NCBI GenBank assembly: GCA_031263335.1
Contig: JAISGB010000083.1
Coordinates: 1 to 8,741, forward strand
Direction: 5' to 3'
DNA: 8,741 bases
DNA from: Eubacteriales Family XIII. Incertae Sedis bacterium
Lineage (GTDB): Bacteria; Bacillota; Clostridia; Peptostreptococcales; Anaerovoracaceae
This document shows positions 1 through 7,553 of the stretch, piece by piece. The translations under genes were made by a program, and so were the position numbers. The notes below the pieces were generated by a model, which did no database searches, was not told the origin of the DNA, and saw nothing but the letters and a program-made list of their open reading frames with translations. Within the stretch, counting starts at the first letter, position 1. Every line of letters starts with the position of its first letter.

Positions 1-1
1 G

Positions 2-1024
2 ATGTCCATCGATGTCGGAACTCCCTATAAGGAGCCGGGCTACGGCGCGGTGGATTACTACGAGGGGGACGTCACGGGCGGCGTGGTCGTGACAGGCCAA
101 AACTTCGACGTGTTCGAGCTCGGTCCCCATATCATCACCTACAGCTATAAGAACTCGATCGGATACACCACCTCCGTCACGCGCACGGTGACGGTAGCGC
201 CCGTCGTGCAGAACTTCGTCTATACGGGCGCCAAGCAGACTTTCACGGCTCCCTCGTCCGGTATGTACCGCGTGGAGCTGTGGGGTTCCGCGTCCTCGCC
301 CGCGTCCGGCAACGGCGCATATACGAAGGGGGAGATATTCCTGACCAAGGGACAGCCCTTCGAGGTCTATGTGGGCGGGGGGACGACGGCCTTCAACGGC
401 AGCGCGGCATCGGGCCGCTCGGGCGTCCGCTCGGGCGGCGCCACGGACATCCGCCTCATCGGCGCCGCGTGGAACGACGCCGACGGTCTGCGGAGCCGCG
501 TCATGGTCGCGGCGGGCGGAGGCTCCTACGGCGCAGCAAGCAACGTAGGCGGCGCGGGCGGCGCAATCACCGGGGTGAACGGCGTCGGTTCGTACGGCGG
601 CGGCGGCATCGGCGGCACGCAGACGGCCGGCGGATCGCAACGCGGCGCCTTCGGCGTCGGCGGCAACGGCACCGCCGCAAGCGGCGGCTACGGCGGCGCG
701 GGCGGCGGCGGATATTACGGCGGCGGCGGCGCGGATACGGACGGCAGCGGCGACGACGACCGCAGCGGGGGCGGCGGTTCCTCCTTCATCTCCGGCTTCA
801 CGGGCGTCAACGCGGTCGCAGACTACGACAACACGAACCACACGGGTACGCCCAATCACTATTCGGGCTTGGTCTTCTCCAACATGTCCATGCTCGCGGG
901 CAACGCGTCGATCCCCGATCCAACGGGTCCGTTCAACATGACGGGGAACGCGCGCACGGGCTACGCGCGCTTCACCCTGTACGACAAGAACGAGACGCAG
1001 ATCACGCTGAACGGGGATACCGTC
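2..1024 (+). repeat. Tandem module copy 1 (1,023-bp period)
   Basis: Landmarks in this copy recur exactly 1,023 bases (341 codons) later. Examples are the Ig-like glycine codon at 17 versus 1040, the ELWG glutamate codon at 275 versus 1298, the conserved GGGCGTCC block at 421 versus 1444, and GCGGATACGG at 731 versus 1754. There is no net insertion or deletion between copies. The glycine-rich core is close to identical at DNA level, while the Ig-like part and the module's end are diverged. The left limit is set by the window edge, so the true module boundary, and any further copies upstream, are unknown. Confidence 0.85.
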
Positions 1025-2026
1025 ACGGGGCGGATCATCGGGGAGGTCTACACGGAGGCGGGCTATACGGCGACGGACTACTACGACGGCGATCTGACAA
1101 GCAAGGTGACCGTGACGGACGACATCAACCCCTTGGTCCCGGGCCTGTATCGCGTACGCTACACGGTCAAGAACAGCCACGGCAAGACCGTGGAGGCCGT
1201 GCGCTATGTTCGCTACCGCAGTCCGAAACCCAACACCTACACCTATACGGGCGCGCCGAACACCTATACGGCGCCCCATGACGGATTCTACCGCTTCGAG
1301 CTGTGGGGCGCGTCCTCCAATCCCGCCTCCGGGTTGGGCGCGTACACGAAGGGCGAGATCGCGCTGAAAAAGGGCGATACCTTCCAACTCTATGTGGGCG
1401 GCAACGCGGCGGCCTTCAGCGGCGGCGCGGCCTCCGGCCGATCGGGCGTCCGCTCGGGCGGCGCCACGGACCTGCGCCTCATCGGCGGCGCATGGAACGA
1501 CGCGAACGGTCTGCGGAGCCGCATCATGGTCGCGGCGGGCGGCGGCTCCTACGGCGCGGTTGGCAACGTGGGCGGCGCGGGCGGCGCGGCTACCGGGGCA
1601 AACGGCGTCGGCTCGTACGGCGGCGGCGGCATCGGCGGCACGCAGACGGCCGCCGGATCGCAACGCGGGGCCTTCGGCGTCGGCGGCAACGGCACCGCCG
1701 CAAACGGCGGCTACGGCGGCGCGGGGGGCGCGGGCTATTTCGGCGGCGGCGGCGCGGATACGGACGGCAGCGGGGACGACGACCGCAGCGGCGGCGGCGG
1801 TTCCTCCTTCGTCTCGGGCCTCTCCGGCTACAATGCGGTCATATCCGCGACCGACGGGGCGCCCTCCGGCCAACCCAAACATTATTCCGGCTATGTCTTC
1901 TCCAATGCCGCCGCCATCGCGGGCAACGCCTCCATGCCGAACTTCAACGGCGTCGGGACGAAGGTGGGGAACGTAGGGACGGGATATATCAAGATCACAA
2001 TACTGACGCGGGACGCCACGGATTAA
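2..2026 (+). CDS. Glycine-rich / Ig-like repeat surface-type protein, C-terminal part (5' end outside window)
   Basis: The frame is open at the left edge, and the first ATG lies inside an Ig-like domain, so this is the C-terminal 674 residues of a longer protein. The order is: Ig-like domain of the DUF5011/HYR type (about 1-67, with YKEPGYGAVDYYEGDVT), glycine-rich domain 1 (about 71-330), Ig-like domain 2 (about 336-407, with YTEAGYTATDYYDGDLT), glycine-rich domain 2 (about 412-670). Each glycine-rich domain opens with YTGA..T(F/Y)TAP, then YRxELWG, YVGG, SGGATD(I/L)RLIG, MVAAGGG and many GG/GGG clusters, ending in GGGGSSF. This resembles the Gly_rich family (Pfam PF12810) related to the ALK/LTK extracellular glycine-rich region. 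The protein stops right after domain 2 with no LPXTG, membrane segment or other anchor. An extracellular adhesin-like or structural role is inference from domain type; export cannot be judged without the N-terminus. The dapF promoter begins 24 bases after the stop. Confidence 0.85.
   Translation: MSIDVGTPYKEPGYGAVDYYEGDVTGGVVVTGQNFDVFELGPHIITYSYKNSIGYTTSVTRTVTVAPVVQNFVYTGAKQTFTAPSSGMYRVELWGSASSPASGNGAYTKGEIFLTKGQPFEVYVGGGTTAFNGSAASGRSGVRSGGATDIRLIGAAWNDADGLRSRVMVAAGGGSYGAASNVGGAGGAITGVNGVGSYGGGGIGGTQTAGGSQRGAFGVGGNGTAASGGYGGAGGGGYYGGGGADTDGSGDDDRSGGGGSSFISGFTGVNAVADYDNTNHTGTPNHYSGLVFSNMSMLAGNASIPDPTGPFNMTGNARTGYARFTLYDKNETQITLNGDTVTGRIIGEVYTEAGYTATDYYDGDLTSKVTVTDDINPLVPGLYRVRYTVKNSHGKTVEAVRYVRYRSPKPNTYTYTGAPNTYTAPHDGFYRFELWGASSNPASGLGAYTKGEIALKKGDTFQLYVGGNAAAFSGGAASGRSGVRSGGATDLRLIGGAWNDANGLRSRIMVAAGGGSYGAVGNVGGAGGAATGANGVGSYGGGGIGGTQTAAGSQRGAFGVGGNGTAANGGYGGAGGAGYFGGGGADTDGSGDDDRSGGGGSSFVSGLSGYNAVISATDGAPSGQPKHYSGYVFSNAAAIAGNASMPNFNGVGTKVGNVGTGYIKITILTRDATD
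1025..2026 (+). repeat. Tandem module copy 2 (1,023-bp period, last copy)
   Basis: This is the second in-frame copy of the Ig-like plus glycine-rich module, ending with the gene. It keeps phase with copy 1 over its whole length. The strongest nucleotide identity lies at about 1436-1800, in the glycine-rich core. The final segment, ending in GYIKIT, corresponds to GYARFT of copy 1, and the stop codon follows eight codons later. Confidence 0.85.
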
Positions 2027-2050
2027 TATCTACCTATTTCCGCTTGAAAA

Positions 2051-2059
2051 TGCTATAAT
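2051..2059 (+). promoter_or_regulatory. Extended -10 promoter for dapF, likely giving a leaderless mRNA
   Basis: TGCTATAAT matches a TGn-extended -10 element with a perfect TATAAT hexamer at 2054-2059. It sits in a short AT-rich gap within GC-rich DNA. No good -35 hexamer lies 16-18 bases upstream, which extended -10 promoters tolerate. The expected start point (about 2065-2066) coincides with the A of the dapF ATG at 2065. No Shine-Dalgarno sequence precedes that ATG, which fits a leaderless transcript. The elements are seen; promoter activity is inferred. Confidence 0.55.
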
Positions 2060-2064
2060 TACCT

Positions 2065-3129
2065 ATGCGGAGAATTCCATTTTCAAAATACCATGGGTGT
2101 GGGAACGACTTTGTCATCATCGACGGACGCGACGCAAGGGACGCCGCCGATGATGACGCGGCGCTCGCGCGTCTGGCGACGGCGGCCTGTGACAGGCATA
2201 CCGGCATCGGGGCCGACGGCCTCATCCTCGTCAAACGAAACCCGCTTGAGATGGTGATCTTCAACAGCGACGGCAGCGAAGCGCCCATGTGCGGCAACGG
2301 GATAAGGTGCTTCGCCCACTACTGCCGGGATGAGGGGATCGTCCCGCCCGAGCGGGACGCGTACATCGTGCGCACCCTCGCGGGGGACATGCGGGTAGGG
2401 ATACGTTCCGGCGATCCGTTTTGCGCCGAGATCAATATGGGACGGCCGGATTTCCGGCTCGCGGCCTTGGGCGTCGATGCGGAAGACGCGGCAAACTACC
2501 CGGAGGCGGACGCGCGGAACGCGTCTTCGGTTGCGGCAAATACCGCGTCCTCCGATCGCGCGGCGCGGAAGGCTCTATCGGACGCGGCGCAATCCGCGCG
2601 GGAGACCTTTCTGCGCCGCGCGGTACACGCGGCCGACCGAACCGCGGAGGTGAGCAGCGTATTCATGGGTACCGTCCACACCGTCGTGTGGACGGACGCG
2701 AACGGATTTCCGGAGACGGACGCGTCGATCTTGACGCCGGTCCGATCCGCGTCGGACGGTTCCCGCCCGGACGGAGACACGGAACTCGTCCGCTTCGCGC
2801 GGGCGCTTTCGGAGCACCCCCTTTATCGCGAAAAGACCAATGTCAACATGGCGCGTATCGTGGATGAATCAAACGTCGAGGTCGTGACATGGGAACGGGG
2901 CGCGGGATTGACGGCGGCCTGCGGCACGGGCGCGAGCGCCGTCGCGGTCATCGGGGCGTTGGAAGGCAGATTGAAGCGGAAAGTCCGTGTCCTGCTTTCA
3001 CGCGACGCGCTGACCATAGAGATCGCGGACGACGGAGCGGTGTCCATGGCGGGTCCCTCCGTGCGCGTCGCGAAAGGGACGTATTATTTTCATCGGGATG
3101 CCGGGGAAGAAAACGGCGCCGGGGTTTGA
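2065..3129 (+). CDS. dapF: Diaminopimelate epimerase, with an internal Ala-rich insertion
   Basis: DapF interconverts LL- and meso-2,6-diaminopimelate in the cytoplasm, supplying meso-DAP for peptidoglycan and for LysA. The start is fixed by the family N-terminus: M1 is followed by [16 protein letters not shown] (residues 6-21). The two catalytic cysteines are visible as Cys76 in PMCGNGIR and Cys286 in ACGTGAS. Asn67 in FNSDGSE, TNVN (258-261) and WERGAG (276-281) match substrate-binding motifs. The protein has 354 residues against about 275 usually. The extra length is mainly an Ala/Asp/Arg-rich stretch at about 138-198, placed between the two cysteines, plus a smaller polar stretch at about 225-238. 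The usual GNPH motif reads GTVH (202-205). The ATG lacks a ribosome binding site. dapH follows after 32 bases. The family assignment is firm; the effect of the insertion is unknown. Confidence 0.95.
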   Translation: MRRIPFSKYHGCGNDFVIIDGRDARDAADDDAALARLATAACDRHTGIGADGLILVKRNPLEMVIFNSDGSEAPMCGNGIRCFAHYCRDEGIVPPERDAYIVRTLAGDMRVGIRSGDPFCAEINMGRPDFRLAALGVDAEDAANYPEADARNASSVAANTASSDRAARKALSDAAQSARETFLRRAVHAADRTAEVSSVFMGTVHTVVWTDANGFPETDASILTPVRSASDGSRPDGDTELVRFARALSEHPLYREKTNVNMARIVDESNVEVVTWERGAGLTAACGTGASAVAVIGALEGRLKRKVRVLLSRDALTIEIADDGAVSMAGPSVRVAKGTYYFHRDAGEENGAGV

Positions 3130-3161
3130 GAATCGGGCGGCTTGCCGTGAAAGGGGAGAGG

Positions 3162-3854
3162 ATGGAAGCGCAGGAGATCATACGGTTTATCAGTGAGTCA
3201 AAGAAACAAACGCCCGTCAAGGTGTATCTGAAAGCGAAGCGGGACATCCCGTTTGACGGTTGCAAGGTGTTCGGCGCCGCGGATCGGATCGTCCTTGGGG
3301 ATTGGTCGGATATCGCCCCGGTGTTGGAGCGGAACGCGCAGGACATCGAGGACTTTGCGGTGGAGAATTGCACGCGCAATTCCGCGATTCCCCTGTTGGA
3401 CTTGAAACACATCAACGCCCGCATAGAGCCGGGCGCCATCATACGGGATCGCGTGTCCATCGGGGACCACGCCGTCATCATGATGGGGGCGATCATCAAC
3501 ATCGGCGTCGAGATCGGCGCGGGAACCATGATCGACATGGGCGCGATACTCGGCGGTCGCGCCACTGTGGGCAAGAACTGCCATGTCGGCGCGGGAGCCG
3601 TGTTGGCCGGAGTCATCGAACCGCCGAGCGCGAAGCCGGTGATCGTGGAGGACAATGTGCTGATCGGCGCGAACGCCGTCGTGTTGGAAGGCGTTCGCAT
3701 CGGCAGGAGGGCCGTCGTCGCGGCGGGCGCCGTCGTCATCGACGATGTACCGGAAAACGCCGTCGTCGCGGGCATTCCCGCCGCAATCATCAAGAACAGA
3801 GAAGAAACCGCAGAGGCCAAGATCGGGATCGTGGACGCCTTGAGGGCTCTGTAA
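3162..3854 (+). CDS. dapH: 2,3,4,5-tetrahydropyridine-2,6-dicarboxylate N-acetyltransferase
   Basis: DapH transfers acetyl from acetyl-CoA to tetrahydrodipicolinate, committing lysine/DAP synthesis to the N-acetyl branch. The N-terminal DapH-type domain covers about 1-85 ([20 protein letters not shown] at the front, then NSAIPLLDL). A left-handed beta-helix of hexapeptide repeats runs from about 87 to 205 (for example [58 protein letters not shown]), ending in [11 protein letters not shown]. Its 230 residues are close to the usual 235 or so. The ATG at 3162 is preceded by GGGGAGAGG and begins the conserved N-terminus; the open frame upstream of it is just readthrough. It lies 32 bases after dapF and 10 bases before thrC, most likely in one transcript. 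A succinyl-accepting DapD is less likely, given the Firmicutes-type DapH N-domain. Confidence 0.93.
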   Translation: MEAQEIIRFISESKKQTPVKVYLKAKRDIPFDGCKVFGAADRIVLGDWSDIAPVLERNAQDIEDFAVENCTRNSAIPLLDLKHINARIEPGAIIRDRVSIGDHAVIMMGAIINIGVEIGAGTMIDMGAILGGRATVGKNCHVGAGAVLAGVIEPPSAKPVIVEDNVLIGANAVVLEGVRIGRRAVVAAGAVVIDDVPENAVVAGIPAAIIKNREETAEAKIGIVDALRAL

Positions 3855-3864
3855 AGGAGGATCT

Positions 3865-5355
3865 ATGCAATACATAAGTACCCGGGGGGATCGGGACGAA
3901 AAACGGAGCGCGCAGGCGATCATCCTCGGACTCGCTGCGGACAAGGGCCTGTTCGTGCCGACGGAGATACCCAAACTGCATATGGGGTTCGAGCACATGA
4001 TCGGCGCGGACTACAAGGATCTGGCGTTCAAAGTCATGGAGGGATTCCTGCCGGATTTCGACGCCGCCGAGCTTCGCCGATGCACGGACGGCGCCTACGA
4101 CGAAAAATTTGACACGCCGAAGATCGCCCCGCTCGTCGCCGCGGAAAAGGCTTCGTTCCTCGAGCTGTATCACGGCCGCACGGCCGCCTTCAAGGACATG
4201 GCGCTGTCCATCCTCCCCTACCTGTTGATCACATCCGTGCGCAAGGAGAAGGAGGACAAGAAGATCGTCATCCTCACCGCGACGTCCGGCGACACGGGGA
4301 AGGCCGCGTTGGAAGGGTTTGCCGATGTCACGGGTACGGAGATCTTCGTGTTCTACCCGGCCAACGGGGTGAGCGAGATACAGAAACGGCAGATGGTGAC
4401 GCAACGCGGCGCCAACGCGCACGTATTCGCGATCGAGGGGAACTTCGACGACGCGCAACGCGGCGTCAAGGACATCTTCAACGACAATGCGTTCGCGGAG
4501 CTTCCGGTCGTCAGGGATTACAGGCTGTCGTCGGCCAATTCCATCAACATCGGACGCCTGATCCCGCAGATCGCCTACTACGTCTACGCCTATATCCAAT
4601 TGATCGATATGGGGAAAATCGTCTCCGGGGACGAGATCAACGTCGTCGTTCCCACGGGGAATTTCGGGAACATCCTCGCGGCTTTTTACGCGAAGGAGAT
4701 GGGGTTGCCCATCCGAAAGCTCATCTGCGCGTCCAACGAGAACCGGGCGCTCACCGATTTTATAAACACGGGGGTCTACGACGCGAACCGGCAGTTTTAT
4801 CTGACGGATTCGCCCTCGATGGACATCCTGATCTCCGGCAATCTGGAGCGCCTGCTGTGGCATCTTTCGGGCGAGGATTCGCGCGCGATCGCCGGCTATA
4901 TGCGATCGCTCGAGACGACGGGACGCTATACCGTAAACGATCGGATCCGCGCCAACATGGCGTGCTTTTACGGCGGCGCGGCGAGCATGGCGGCGGCCCG
5001 CGCGGCGATCCGTACCCTGTGGGACGACGAGCGATATCTCATCGACACCCATACGGCCGTGGCGTACAGCGTCTATTTGGATTATCGCGAAAAGACCGGC
5101 GACGATACGCCGACCGTCGTCGCGTCCACCGCCAGCGCCTACAAGTTCGCCGATCGCGTGGCCTCCTGCATCGGCCTTCCGGAGACGCGGGACGGATTCG
5201 CGGCCATCGACGCGCTGAACGAGGCGACCGGCACGCCGATCCCATCCTGTCTGCGCGGATTGAGAGACAGGAAGATCCTCCACGGGGAGACCGTTCCAAA
5301 ATCCGAGATGGCAAACGTCATCACGCGGACGCTCTCCGCCGAAAAAATCCGTTGA
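3865..5355 (+). CDS. thrC: Threonine synthase (PLP-dependent)
   Basis: ThrC converts O-phospho-L-homoserine to L-threonine, the last step of the threonine branch of the aspartate family. The N-terminus MQYISTRGD is typical of the longer threonine synthases. The PLP Schiff-base lysine is Lys110 in GRTAAFKDMAL. Further PLP/substrate motifs are SGDTGKAA (141-148), SSANSINIGR (222-231), PTGNFGN (263-269), DTHTAVA (394-400) and STASAYKF (421-428). Its 496 residues fit the long (yeast/clostridial-like) class. A strong AAAGGAGG four bases before the ATG supports the start. It lies 10 bases after dapH and 2 bases before the prepilin peptidase gene, so it probably sits in a dapF-dapH-thrC operon joining the lysine/DAP and threonine branches. 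No leader, T-box or attenuator is seen before it. Confidence 0.95.
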   Translation: MQYISTRGDRDEKRSAQAIILGLAADKGLFVPTEIPKLHMGFEHMIGADYKDLAFKVMEGFLPDFDAAELRRCTDGAYDEKFDTPKIAPLVAAEKASFLELYHGRTAAFKDMALSILPYLLITSVRKEKEDKKIVILTATSGDTGKAALEGFADVTGTEIFVFYPANGVSEIQKRQMVTQRGANAHVFAIEGNFDDAQRGVKDIFNDNAFAELPVVRDYRLSSANSINIGRLIPQIAYYVYAYIQLIDMGKIVSGDEINVVVPTGNFGNILAAFYAKEMGLPIRKLICASNENRALTDFINTGVYDANRQFYLTDSPSMDILISGNLERLLWHLSGEDSRAIAGYMRSLETTGRYTVNDRIRANMACFYGGAASMAAARAAIRTLWDDERYLIDTHTAVAYSVYLDYREKTGDDTPTVVASTASAYKFADRVASCIGLPETRDGFAAIDALNEATGTPIPSCLRGLRDRKILHGETVPKSEMANVITRTLSAEKIR

Positions 5356-5357
5356 CG

Positions 5358-6119
5358 ATGCTGTACGTTGCCTACGCCTGCCTCTGTCTCTTCGTCTTTG
5401 CCGTCGGCGCCGTAATCGGCAGCTTTCTCAATGTCGTCGTCTATCGATTGCCGCGAAAGATCAATGTCGCAAAGGGGTTTTCCTTCTGCCCCGCCTGTGA
5501 ACACAGGCTGTATCCCAAGGATTTGATCCCTCTGTTCAGCTACCTCTTCCTCGGCGGCAAGTGCCGCTACTGCAAGGCAAAGATCTCCCCGAGGTATTTC
5601 CTCGTTGAAACCCTCGCCGGCGCGGCATTGCTTCTGTTCTGTATCGGCTTCGGGTTGCCCGCCGCGATCCTGTACTTCGCGGTCTTTTCCTGTCTGCTGT
5701 GCATCACCCTCATCGACGCGGACACACAGGAGATCCCCGACTCCCTGAACCTCGCGATCCTGATCTGCGGCGTCGCCGCTATTTGGGTGCAAGCCGACGT
5801 GAGTCTGCTCTCCCGTTTCATCGGCCTTTTCGTCATCAGTCTGCCGCTGTTTCTCATCTCCCTCATCATCAGCGGCGCCTTCGGCATGGGGGACGTCAAA
5901 CTGATGTTCGCCGCCGGCTTCCTCCTCGGTTGGCAACACGCGTTGGTCGCGTTCTTCATCGCCCTGCTCTTGGGCGGCGTGTACGGCGTCATCGTGCTGG
6001 CGACGAGAAAGAAGGGTCGCAAAGACCATTTCGCGTTCGGCCCCTGCCTCGCGGCAGGCATATGCGTCGCCCTGCTCTGCGGAGAGGAGATACTGCGGAT
6101 TTATCTCGCGACGATGTGA
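5358..6119 (+). CDS. pilD: Type IV prepilin leader peptidase / N-methyltransferase (A24 family)
   Basis: This inner-membrane aspartic protease cleaves, and in bifunctional forms methylates, prepilin-like proteins of type IV pili, competence or type II secretion systems. The N-terminus shows the family motif GSFLNVVVYRLP (21-32) after a first membrane segment. A zinc-type four-cysteine loop (Cys44-x2-Cys47, Cys69-x2-Cys72) marks the methyltransferase-associated domain. The catalytic aspartates are in LIDADTQEIPD (118-128) and GMGDVKL (176-182, Asp179). A late FGP motif follows (227-229). Several hydrophobic membrane segments make up the rest; 253 residues is normal. The ATG is 2 bases after the thrC stop with no Shine-Dalgarno sequence, suggesting translational coupling to thrC. 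No pilin or assembly gene lies in the window, so its substrate is unknown; comC-like competence use is an alternative to a pilus role. Confidence 0.93.
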   Translation: MLYVAYACLCLFVFAVGAVIGSFLNVVVYRLPRKINVAKGFSFCPACEHRLYPKDLIPLFSYLFLGGKCRYCKAKISPRYFLVETLAGAALLLFCIGFGLPAAILYFAVFSCLLCITLIDADTQEIPDSLNLAILICGVAAIWVQADVSLLSRFIGLFVISLPLFLISLIISGAFGMGDVKLMFAAGFLLGWQHALVAFFIALLLGGVYGVIVLATRKKGRKDHFAFGPCLAAGICVALLCGEEILRIYLATM

Positions 6120-6120
6120 G

Positions 6121-7455
6121 CTACGACACGGCCGCAACAACAGCGAGGGTCCGCGCCCCATCGTGTTCGGGCAACAACTCGTTCCTTATGAGATCGTAAT
6201 AGCTCTGCCGTTTGACGATCAGGCGGGCTTTGCCTTCCTCCACCATCACCGCCGCGGGGATCGGTTGCTTGTTGTAGTTGTTGGCCATGGAATAGCCGTA
6301 GGCGCCCGTGGAAAATACGGCGAGGATGTCGCCCCTTTGCGCTTCGACGAACAGGGCGTCCTTGATCAGCTTGTCGCCCGATTCGCAACATTTCCCGCAG
6401 ACGGTCACGGTCGTCGTCGGGATCGCGTTCGCCTTGTTCGCGATCATCCCCTCGTATTTCGCGCCGTAGAGAGCCGGGCGGATGTTGTCGCTCATGCCCC
6501 CGTCAACGGAGACGTAGGTTCTCACCCCCTCGATCTCCTTCACGCTGCCCACCGTGTACAGGGTGATGCCGGACTCCCCGACGATGCTGCGCCCCGGTTC
6601 CGTGACGATGGTCGGTCGCGTCAGGCCGTTCGCGCGGCAGAAGCGTTCCGTCTCCTCCATGATGGGATCCAAAAAATAGCCGAACGACTTCCGTTCGTCC
6701 TCCGAGGTATAGGCGATGCCGAAGCCGCCGCCCACATTGATCTCAGGCAGTTCATAACCGTAGCGATCCCGCACCCCCTTGAACAGCGCCAACGCCTTCT
6801 TCAACGCCTGTAGGTGGCCGGCGTTCTCAAAGAGCTGCGAGCCGACATGAAAGTGGATGCCCGCCAAGGTCACGTATTCGGAATCGATGGCCTCTTTCAG
6901 CAGGGGATAGATGACCGACTCCTCCATGGAGAAACCGAACTTCGAGCCCTTCCCGCCCGTGGATATATGCCTGTGCGTGTCCGCGTCGACCTCCGGCGTA
7001 ATGCGGTACAGAACCTTGACGGTCTTTCCGTATCGCTCGCACAGTTCTTCGATGACGGACAATTCGTCAAAGGCGTCGATGATGATATGCCCCACGCCGT
7101 ACTCGATGGCCATTTCAAGTTCCGCGTATGATTTGTTGTTGCCGTGGAACTCGATGCGTTCCGTCGGAAAGCCGGCCCGGATCGCGGTGTACAGTTCCCC
7201 GCCCGACACGACGTCCAAGGACAAGCCCTGTTCCTCCACAACGCGGCACATGGCAAGCGTGAGGAATGCCTTCGACGCATAAGCGACGCGGGTATTTTTG
7301 TGTTTGTAGAGGAACTCTTTTTTGATCTCGGCGATGCGCTTCACGATCTCCGTTTTGGAAAACACGTAGAGCGGCGTCCCGAATTCGGCCGCGAGCCATG
7401 TCGTGCTCACGCCGTCAAAATACAGTGTATTGTCCCTCGTCTCAAAAATACCCAT
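6121..7455 (-). CDS. lysA: Diaminopimelate decarboxylase
   Basis: LysA decarboxylates meso-diaminopimelate to L-lysine using PLP, the last step of lysine synthesis. It belongs to the fold-type III (alanine-racemase-like) decarboxylases. Visible motifs are Lys62 in YASKA (PLP lysine), HFHVGSQ (201-207), NVGGGFG (240-246), EPGRS (286-290), CESGD (357-361, catalytic Cys357 from the partner subunit) and GAYGYSMANNYN (384-395). Its length of 444 residues is usual for the family. I place the start at 7455 because MGIFETRDN leads straight into the conserved N-terminus and GAAAGG-like GAAAGG lies 6 bases before it (7462-7467). An in-frame ATG at 7569 would add 38 unconserved residues translated from the riboswitch and terminator, so it is rejected. 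The gene is controlled by the lysine riboswitch upstream. Its stop lies one base from the convergent prepilin peptidase stop. Confidence 0.95.
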   Translation of the reverse strand: MGIFETRDNTLYFDGVSTTWLAAEFGTPLYVFSKTEIVKRIAEIKKEFLYKHKNTRVAYASKAFLTLAMCRVVEEQGLSLDVVSGGELYTAIRAGFPTERIEFHGNNKSYAELEMAIEYGVGHIIIDAFDELSVIEELCERYGKTVKVLYRITPEVDADTHRHISTGGKGSKFGFSMEESVIYPLLKEAIDSEYVTLAGIHFHVGSQLFENAGHLQALKKALALFKGVRDRYGYELPEINVGGGFGIAYTSEDERKSFGYFLDPIMEETERFCRANGLTRPTIVTEPGRSIVGESGITLYTVGSVKEIEGVRTYVSVDGGMSDNIRPALYGAKYEGMIANKANAIPTTTVTVCGKCCESGDKLIKDALFVEAQRGDILAVFSTGAYGYSMANNYNKQPIPAAVMVEEGKARLIVKRQSYYDLIRNELLPEHDGARTLAVVAAVS

Positions 7456-7511
7456 GTCCTGCCTTTCTCGGCCATCGCATGATTGAGGGATTTTCGCGGA
7501 GGCTCCGCCGT

Positions 7512-7538
7512 AAAAAAACAGCAGATAACCACCTGCTG
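7512..7538 (-). terminator. Intrinsic terminator of the lysA riboswitch (attenuator)
   Basis: Read on the minus strand, CAGCAGGU, loop GGUU, then AUCUGCUG forms an 8-bp stem (7519-7538, with one G-U pair). It is followed directly by seven U residues (7518-7512). It lies 15 bases after the aptamer and 46 bases before the lysA ribosome binding site, so it can stop transcription before the gene. This is the expected expression platform of a transcriptional lysine riboswitch. Confidence 0.88.
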
Positions 7539-7553
7539 AGTAAGAAAATACAC

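Noticed and set aside
280..2058. Long Arg-rich and Ala-rich open frames in the other plus frames of the glycine-rich gene
   Set aside because: They arise from reading the GGC/GCG-rich repeat DNA out of frame; the products are low-complexity with no domain, and the true frame has clear conserved motifs.
2948..3998. Two long minus-strand open frames opposite dapH
   Set aside because: Their compositions are complements of the hexapeptide-repeat codons; no ribosome binding site or family resemblance was seen.
3790..5283. 497-codon minus-strand open frame opposite thrC
   Set aside because: It is a GC-bias shadow of thrC: no recognisable motif, while the plus strand encodes a complete threonine synthase with a strong ribosome binding site.
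6043..6058. Strong hairpin CCTGCC-TCGC-GGCAGG near the end of the prepilin peptidase gene
   Set aside because: No T-run follows on either strand and it lies within the coding region, so I do not call it a terminator.
5139..6161. 340-codon minus-strand open frame opposite the prepilin peptidase gene
   Set aside because: Highly charged, low-complexity product complementary to the membrane-segment codons; the plus strand carries all A24 peptidase motifs.
7496..7508. Inverted repeat GCGGAG-N-CTCCGC between the lysA terminator and ribosome binding site
   Set aside because: The one-base centre allows at most a 4-bp hairpin with a 5-base loop and no U-run; there is no clear role beyond leader structure.
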